Below, in pieces: positions 58,641 through 64,000 of a stretch of 64,000 bases of DNA. The stretch is from JACVRN01 sp036389255 (GTDB taxonomy: Bacteria; Acidobacteriota; Blastocatellia; Pyrinomonadales; Pyrinomonadaceae): contig DASVQI010000029.1 in assembly GCA_036389255.1 (NCBI GenBank), positions 62,001 through 126,000 on the forward strand, read 5' to 3'. The translations under genes were made by a program, and so were the position numbers. Position 1 is the first letter of the stretch, and the number at the start of each line of letters is the position of its first letter. The notes beneath the pieces are model-generated. The model saw nothing but the letters and a program-made list of their open reading frames with translations. It did no database searches and was not told the origin of the DNA.

Positions 58641-59870
58641 GTGAAGAAGACAAAGACAACTGCTCATTCTCTTTTCTGTTCTTCATCTATAAGACAGCTC
58701 GCGGCCTTATTTGTTTTCGTCCTTTGCCTTTTTACTTTGGCCTTCGCTCAGGGCGCAGACCCGTTGCTTGAGACGGGACGGGCCGAGCGCTTGCAGACGC
58801 CTGCCCCGGCTCCTTCGGAAATCAAGATTGTCTCATACAACATGCGCTGGCGTAGCGGCGAAGACCTGCGGGGGATAATAGAGCATCTGAAGAGCGACCC
58901 GGAGATAGGCGGTGCCGCCATCATAGGGCTTCAGGAAGCCGACAGAAACAAGAAGCGCTCGCGCAATACGAACACGGCGCGGCTGATTGCCGACGAGTTG
59001 GGGATGTATTACGCGTGGGCCGCGCCGCCGCTCGCGGAAAGGAGCGACGAGCGTGAAGAAGAGACGGGCGTTGCTATACTGAGCCCTTACAGATTGACGG
59101 AAGTGGTGCGGCTGGTGCTGCCGCACGAGGGGCCGGGCGGGCGCAGGCGCGCAGGGATAGGCGCAAGCCTTCGCATAGGCTCTCACCTAATACGCGTCTA
59201 TTCGCTTCACAGCGAGACGCGCATCTCCACACAGAAAAAGCGTGACCAGCTAGAAGCCGCCCTGATAGACCTGAAGAATTACCCGAGGGCCACGGGCGCA
59301 GTCGTCATGGGAGACTTCAACACGCTTGAGCCGCAGGCCATAGAGAACACCACACGGCTCTTCACGGAAGCGGGCTTCGAGACGCCGTTCCCCAATCACA
59401 TGAAGACGTGGAAGACGCTCTTCATAGAATTGAAGCTGGACTGGATTTGGCTCAGGGGACTTCGCCCCTCGGACTACGGCGTGGATAAAAAGGTCAGGTA
59501 CTCCGACCACTTCCCGCTCTGGGTCAGGATTAACCTTGACGGCAAGGCTCCCGGCAAGGCCGACATAGAAGGACGAATCAAGCAGATTACCCGCGCTTCG
59601 GATGCACAGCGCGCGAGTAACCGCGAGGCTCTCGGAACCGTCTTGATTGAAGGAAGCACCAAAGACAGCCCCAGATTCGACAGGGCAGTCGTCAGCGTAA
59701 CTTCCGCCACTAGCATCAGTCTCATCACCGTAAAGGAGCGCGGGCGGGCTGTCTCATTCGATGAGCTTCGCGTGGGCGACCGCGTCAGCGCGCGCTTCAC
59801 ACACGGCCCCGTCCTGATGTCCTATCCGGTTCAGGCCGCAGCAGCCGAAATCACAATCAGAAGAGATTGA
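58641..59870 (+). CDS. Exported endonuclease/exonuclease/phosphatase with C-terminal beta domain
   Basis: Protein of 409 residues from GTG 58641 (AAGGA site) with a signal sequence (AALFVFVLCLFTLAFAQG). The EEP domain (about 60-300) contains KIVSYNMRW, GLQEADRNKKRSR, VMGDFNTLEP and RYSDHFPLWVRI, the metal- and phosphate-binding motifs. The C-terminal 100 residues (IEGRIKQITRASDAQRASNR onward) look like a small DUF3221/YobA-like OB or beta domain. It is likely a periplasmic or extracellular nuclease or phosphodiesterase. Confidence 0.88.
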   Translation: MKKTKTTAHSLFCSSSIRQLAALFVFVLCLFTLAFAQGADPLLETGRAERLQTPAPAPSEIKIVSYNMRWRSGEDLRGIIEHLKSDPEIGGAAIIGLQEADRNKKRSRNTNTARLIADELGMYYAWAAPPLAERSDEREEETGVAILSPYRLTEVVRLVLPHEGPGGRRRAGIGASLRIGSHLIRVYSLHSETRISTQKKRDQLEAALIDLKNYPRATGAVVMGDFNTLEPQAIENTTRLFTEAGFETPFPNHMKTWKTLFIELKLDWIWLRGLRPSDYGVDKKVRYSDHFPLWVRINLDGKAPGKADIEGRIKQITRASDAQRASNREALGTVLIEGSTKDSPRFDRAVVSVTSATSISLITVKERGRAVSFDELRVGDRVSARFTHGPVLMSYPVQAAAAEITIRRD

Positions 59871-59912
59871 TTCGTTGATTCATCGCTCCATTGAATCAAT
59901 GAATAAAATTTT

Positions 59913-59952
59913 GGAGGCCGCGAAGCTTCGCCCCAAAGCTTTCGCGGCCTCC
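59913..59952. terminator. Hairpin between converging genes
   Basis: GGAGGCCGCGAAGC (59913-59926) pairs with GCTTTCGCGGCCTCC (59938-59952), with one bulged base and loop TTCGCCCCAAA. It is flanked by AAAATTTT on the left. It could terminate both the 58641-59870 and 60051-62279 genes. Confidence 0.65.
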
Positions 59953-60050
59953 TTGGTCGTGACGGTGCGTCAGACAGGGGAGACGAGCTTTCCGCGCAAC
60001 ACAGTTCACGACGCAACTATTTCTCTATCTCTAAAATCTTCGCATAACTC

Positions 60051-62279
60051 CTAACGCACGCTGACGGTCACGTTATTGGCTTCGAGCGCGTTGCCGGTGG
60101 CGCGCTGCAATTCCGCTATTGATTTATTCAAGTCCGTCTGCGCTCGCAGCTCGTTGCCGCGCGCAGTCGTCAGAGCCGTCTGTCGCTCAAGCACCAGAAA
60201 GAGCGTAGATTGTCCGGCGTCGAATTTACGCTGCTCGCTCTCGTACTGTTGCTCGGAAGCCTGCCGCGCAGAGGCGGCCGCGCGCAGCCGGGATTCGGCC
60301 GTGCGAACGGCCTGAAGCGCGTTTCGGACGTCAATCTGAATCAACTGCTCAAGCTGAGCGCGCTGTGTTTGAATGCGCTCGCCTTCTACGAGCGAGCGCC
60401 CGAGCTGCGCTTGAGCCGTGCGGTTGCGAAGCGGCAGGTTAAGCTGCACGCCCACGCGGAAGTTGTTGTAGCGGTTCGCCCCCAGATTCAGCAGGGACTG
60501 CGGGTAGCCGCCCACCAGATTTTCAGGAATCGTAGCCTGCGCGGGCGGCGATAGTTGCGGCAATCCCTGAATCGCCAGAAGCTGGTTGAGCCGGTCGCGT
60601 ATCTCTATGTTCGCGCTGGTCAGTGGATTCGCGGTCGGGTCTGTCACGTTGAGCGACCCGGCGTTTCCGACCACGCCGTAGCTTCCTATCAAATCAACCT
60701 GCGGCTTCGTCTGCTCACGATAAAGGCGCTGGTCAAGCTCGTTTATGGCCAGCACTAGGTCGGACTGCTTCAGTTCCGGGCGGTTGGCTAGCGCCGTCTC
60801 TATGGCCTGCGGCAGAGCCACCGGCGGGGCATTCAAATCAACTGGGTCGGTCGGAATCAGCGAGACGTTCCAGAGCAGCGACTCTCGATTCTCTACAATC
60901 AGGTTCTTGAGATTATTCTCAAAGCGATTGACATCTTCGAGCGCAGTATAGACGCTCTGCTCAAAGCCTGAGACTTGCGCTTCCGCCGCGACTACGTCAA
61001 TCGGCGCGAGCATGCCTTCTGATACCAGCCGCTTGTTGTGCTCAAGCTGCGTGCGCGCGTCCCTTACGGCGTCGCGCTGAATCTGTAGATTGCGAAGCGC
61101 AAAAACCAAGTCCCAGTAAGCGCGCTGAACATTCGTGATAGTCTCTATGGCTCGCTGGCGGAACTGCGCGTCCGTCAAACTCAAAGTCCTCTTGGCCACC
61201 TCAATCTGCCTGCGGTAGGCGTCAAAGCGCAGGCCGCGCCAGAGTGGCTGCGTGTAGTTGAAGGTGAGCGCCGTCGGATACTGCGGGTTGAGCGCCGTGA
61301 ACTGATTGTTGGTAGTCAGCCTTATGCTCGAAAAATCTACGCGATAGCCGCCGCCGTACTTCGGCGCGAGCCCTTCAAAGCGCAGAGTGCCTGTCAGGTC
61401 GTACTGCGTGACGGAGCCTGTTGAGCTTCCGCTCAGGAAACTCGTAGCGGGCGTCTCCGTCCGCTCGTAATAGGAGAGCGACGAGAAGCGCGGGTCGTAG
61501 GCTCCGCGCGCGCCGAGCAGGTCGTACTCGGCTATGCGCACGTTCTGTCGCGCGACCTCTATGTCCTTGTTGTTGGCCAAGGCCATGGCTATGGCTTCGC
61601 GTATGGAGATGGGCCGCTGCTCGGCCATGTCCACGCCCACCCGGTTCAACTCCGGGAAAGGGCCTGTGCTTGCGCGAAAGCCCGGCGCAACCGCAGGCAC
61701 AGACGGCAACTGGTTAGGCGCGGCGGCAGGCACGCTCTCTCGTCCGGGCTGCTGTGAAGCGGGCGGCGGCTGGACTACGGGCGCTTGCTGTTGCTGCTGC
61801 GAAGGCAGAGACTGAAGCGGCGTCTGCTGGCGGTTCGAAGCGGGAATGCCGCCCGAAGAAGGCAGGCTATCGGAAGTCGGGATAGAAGTTATCCCTGACG
61901 CTCCTGTGCCCTGCGGTTGCTGCGGCTGTGTCGCGGGCGCGGGCGTCGTGCCGCGACTCTGCTGGTCTGCCTGAGTCGTCGGCTGCACGCTCTGCTCGAC
62001 CTGTCCCTGCGGCGTTAGTGGCCGCGCGTTAGAGCCAGCCGGAGCACCGGTCGTCTGCGGCTGGTTTCCGGATGGAGCGATGTTAGTGCCGCTCGTAGAC
62101 GGAGGCTGCGCTGTTGTCGCCGGGGGCGTGTTGGCTGAAGGCGCGGGCGTGACGGGCTGGCTCGTTGCAGCGCCCGGCTGTGTCTGCGCCTGCGCCGCGC
62201 CGCCCGCGAGTAGAGTCAGGCACAGCAGCATGGAAGCCATCAGAACGCGAATCGTAAAAATTTGACCGGAGAGTTTCAT
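60051..62279 (-). CDS. TolC-family outer membrane channel protein with long N-terminal linker
   Basis: Protein of 742 residues with a signal peptide (LMASMLLCLTLLAGGAAQAQ). The following approximately 170 residues are almost entirely Pro/Gln/Ser/Thr/Ala (QPVTPAPSANTPPATTAQPP, QQQQAPVVQPPPASQQPGRE), which is unusually long for the family. The TolC domain starts near residue 215 with ISIREAIAMALANNKDIEVA, and repeats around 470-700 (LPQAIETALANRPELKQSDL, VRNALQAVRTAESRLRAAAS) give the helical barrel. It is the outer channel of an efflux system; the RND pump gene follows on the same strand 55 bases upstream. Confidence 0.9.
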   Translation of the reverse strand: MKLSGQIFTIRVLMASMLLCLTLLAGGAAQAQTQPGAATSQPVTPAPSANTPPATTAQPPSTSGTNIAPSGNQPQTTGAPAGSNARPLTPQGQVEQSVQPTTQADQQSRGTTPAPATQPQQPQGTGASGITSIPTSDSLPSSGGIPASNRQQTPLQSLPSQQQQQAPVVQPPPASQQPGRESVPAAAPNQLPSVPAVAPGFRASTGPFPELNRVGVDMAEQRPISIREAIAMALANNKDIEVARQNVRIAEYDLLGARGAYDPRFSSLSYYERTETPATSFLSGSSTGSVTQYDLTGTLRFEGLAPKYGGGYRVDFSSIRLTTNNQFTALNPQYPTALTFNYTQPLWRGLRFDAYRRQIEVAKRTLSLTDAQFRQRAIETITNVQRAYWDLVFALRNLQIQRDAVRDARTQLEHNKRLVSEGMLAPIDVVAAEAQVSGFEQSVYTALEDVNRFENNLKNLIVENRESLLWNVSLIPTDPVDLNAPPVALPQAIETALANRPELKQSDLVLAINELDQRLYREQTKPQVDLIGSYGVVGNAGSLNVTDPTANPLTSANIEIRDRLNQLLAIQGLPQLSPPAQATIPENLVGGYPQSLLNLGANRYNNFRVGVQLNLPLRNRTAQAQLGRSLVEGERIQTQRAQLEQLIQIDVRNALQAVRTAESRLRAAASARQASEQQYESEQRKFDAGQSTLFLVLERQTALTTARGNELRAQTDLNKSIAELQRATGNALEANNVTVSVR

Positions 62280-62334
62280 AACTCGAATAAGCTTTTCACC
62301 GGGCGCTTTTGTTCAAGAGAGCGCGCCCGTCACC

Positions 62335-64000
62335 TCATTTACCAAACAGTCCCAGAAACGATGTCGTAGCAGTCGCGGCCTTGCGTCTGGCCCAACTGAA
62401 CGTGCCTCTTACTCTTGAGCCGATTGCGCCCCACACGCGGCTGCGGCCGAGGTCGTCAAAGAGCGAGTAGAAGACCGGCACGGCCAGAAGCGTTAAGAGC
62501 AGACAGAGGCTCTGCCCGCCGACTACAAGCACACCTATGGAGCGATTCGTGCCCGCGCCGGGGCCGCGTGACAGCACGAGCGGCATCATGCCAGCCACGA
62601 GCGCTACTGTCGTCATCAATATGGGGCGCAGGCGGTCGCGGTTCGATTGAATAATCGCCTCGTATATGTCCATGCCGCGCGCCCTGAGTTCGTTCGTGTG
62701 GTCAATCTGCAAGATGGCGTTCTTCTTAACCACGCCGAACAGCAGCAGCAGCCCCAGACCGGAGAAGATGTTCACGGTCTGGCCCGTCATAAGAAGGCTC
62801 AGGATGCCGAACGGAATGGCGAGCGGCAGCGTCAGCAAGATAGTTACAGGATGTATGAAAGACTCGAACTGCGCCGCCAGCACCATGTACATGAAGACGA
62901 ACGAGAGGACTATGGCCAGCAGGAAGTAGTAGCCCGCGCGGCCTAGCTCCTTTGAGCGCCCGGCCGTGCCAGTCGTATAAGCCGGGTCTACGTTCAGCTC
63001 GCGCACGAACTGATTCATGCGCTCAAGGACTGCCGCCTGCGAGCCGCCCGGTCGCACGTTAGCCAGAAGCGATACCTGTCGCTGGCGATTCAGCCGGTCA
63101 ATGGCGGAAGGCCCGGTGCCCTCTTCTATACGCACCAGATTGTCCAGAGAAACCCAGCCGACTTTAGCCGAAGGCACAATCATGCGGCTCAAGCCTTCAA
63201 CACTCGTGCGAAACTCGCCTATGGCTCGCACCCGCACGTCTCGCTGGTCTGTGCCTTCGTTGAAGGTAGTGACTTCCTGACCGGCTACGAGCGTGTTCAG
63301 AGCCTGCGCTATGTCGCCTACGCGCACGCCCAAATCAGCGGCGCGAGCGCGGTCAATCACCACGCGAAGCTCGGGCTTGCCCAGGACAAGCGTGGAGTCC
63401 GCGTCCACCACGTCGGGAATAGTCCTCATCTTGGCGAGCAGTTGTTCGGAATACTGCGTCAGCTTATCCAGCTCAGGGCCGCCTATGACGTATTGAATAT
63501 CGGCGTTGCGGAAGCCGCCGCCCGAGATGGCCGCCACCTGCTGGACGCTCGTCCGCAGCTCCTTCGGATAGTTCTCAAGAATCTTTCTAGCGGCGACCAT
63601 CAACTCGTCCTGTGTCTTGTCGCGCTCCTTAATGTCCTTGAGCTTGATGTAAATTGATGCGTTGTTGACAAGCTGCTGCTGGCCGCCGCCAATGGTCACG
63701 AGCGTATCTGTGACGCCGTCCAGCCCCTTTATCTCGCGCGCTATGCGCTCGACTATGGCGTCCGTGGCCGCCAGCGTGTAGCCTTCCGGCGCTCGCACGC
63801 TCACCTCAAACTGCGACTGGTCGTCTACGGGAAGAAAGTTCTTGCCGACCAGCATGAAGAGCGGGACGATGCTCACGATGACCAGCACGCAAAGACCGAC
63901 GACCATCCAGCGATGAGCCAAAGACCACCTGAGCATGGCCGTATAGGTTCTATCAATCGGGCGATACCAGCGAGACTCTTTTGAAGAATGCTCGTTTCTG
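62335..64000 (-). CDS. RND efflux pump inner-membrane subunit (AcrB family), 5' part beyond window
   Basis: The visible 555 codons are the C-terminal half of an RND transporter (3' end complete at 62335); the minus-strand frame continues to the window edge with no start before it. Visible: membrane segments at HRWMVVGLCVLVIVSIVPLF and YYFLLAIVLSFVFMYMVLAA, the pore/porter domain in between (VDADSTLVLGKPELRVVIDR), and the TM segment FGILSLLMTGQTVNIFSGLG with GVVKKNAILQIDH. RND pumps export drugs or hydrophobic compounds with a TolC-like partner, found immediately downstream. The membrane-fusion protein is presumably beyond the window. Confidence 0.93.
   Translation of the reverse strand, partial: RNEHSSKESRWYRPIDRTYTAMLRWSLAHRWMVVGLCVLVIVSIVPLFMLVGKNFLPVDDQSQFEVSVRAPEGYTLAATDAIVERIAREIKGLDGVTDTLVTIGGGQQQLVNNASIYIKLKDIKERDKTQDELMVAARKILENYPKELRTSVQQVAAISGGGFRNADIQYVIGGPELDKLTQYSEQLLAKMRTIPDVVDADSTLVLGKPELRVVIDRARAADLGVRVGDIAQALNTLVAGQEVTTFNEGTDQRDVRVRAIGEFRTSVEGLSRMIVPSAKVGWVSLDNLVRIEEGTGPSAIDRLNRQRQVSLLANVRPGGSQAAVLERMNQFVRELNVDPAYTTGTAGRSKELGRAGYYFLLAIVLSFVFMYMVLAAQFESFIHPVTILLTLPLAIPFGILSLLMTGQTVNIFSGLGLLLLFGVVKKNAILQIDHTNELRARGMDIYEAIIQSNRDRLRPILMTTVALVAGMMPLVLSRGPGAGTNRSIGVLVVGGQSLCLLLTLLAVPVFYSLFDDLGRSRVWGAIGSRVRGTFSWARRKAATATTSFLGLFGK

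Overview
The window is a GC-rich chromosomal segment of an acidobacterium, most likely class Blastocatellia. Lineage clues are a duplicated MacB/FtsX orphan permease of the ADOP type (25506-27977), an acidobacterial VWFA-related secreted protein (47088-49283), two bacillithiol genes (bshA, bshB1), and many exported proteins with short signal peptides. No phage, IS element, integrase or CRISPR array is visible. Mobile-looking DNA is limited to short palindromic intergenic repeats.

Region 1 (1-14832, minus strand): one continuous run of 15 genes. It starts with a TetR regulator, followed by etfB, etfA, a membrane FeS/cytochrome b ETF:quinone oxidoreductase, a pair of acyl-CoA dehydrogenases, an SDR, an acyl-CoA ligase, a second SDR, thioesterase, MaoC, a third acyl-CoA dehydrogenase, MaoC, a PaaG-like crotonase, a second thioesterase, and a truncated aminoglycoside-phosphotransferase-like kinase at the window edge. 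A TTGACG-N18-TATAAC promoter and a TetR-type operator precede tetR. The kinase plus the ADGPDEVH-type dehydrogenase resemble the two halves of mammalian ACAD10/11 and LvaA/LvaC of levulinate catabolism. The run therefore probably degrades hydroxylated or branched acyl-CoAs and sends the electrons to quinone through its own ETF chain. Divergently, a large acyl-CoA dehydrogenase and a cytochrome P450 (15000-18164) share the control region.

Region 2 (18.2-31.3 kb): a hypothetical protein, a TPR protein, a TetR-AraC regulator pair with an operator inside the promoter, an exported class C serine hydrolase, an exported metallo-beta-lactamase with a ConA-like partner, the ADOP permease bracketed by palindromic repeats, and a TldE/TldD pair whose TldD carries a Tat signal.

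Region 3 (31.6-44.8 kb): a 1237-residue subtilisin, a small zinc-ribbon/HTH protein, an unusual fusion of winged helix, alpha/beta hydrolase and degenerate nucleotide cyclase, two secreted small proteins ending at a strong terminator, elongator tRNA-Met with its promoter, hemB, a GH5-like hydrolase and two small membrane proteins.

Region 4 (45-64 kb): selB, the VWFA protein, an FKBP isomerase, the bshA-nth-NYN nuclease cluster with an upstream small-RNA/attenuator unit, Nfu, exported hypotheticals, a bshB1-2H phosphoesterase pair with ATGA overlap, a metallo-beta-lactamase, a secreted endonuclease/exonuclease/phosphatase, and a TolC-RND efflux pair running off the edge.

A recurring intergenic feature is a set of 70-90 bp palindromes whose arms are arrays of degenerate heptamers. 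The heptamer differs between families, while several families share a loop resembling AAGAAG..GCTTGCTTTTTCT.
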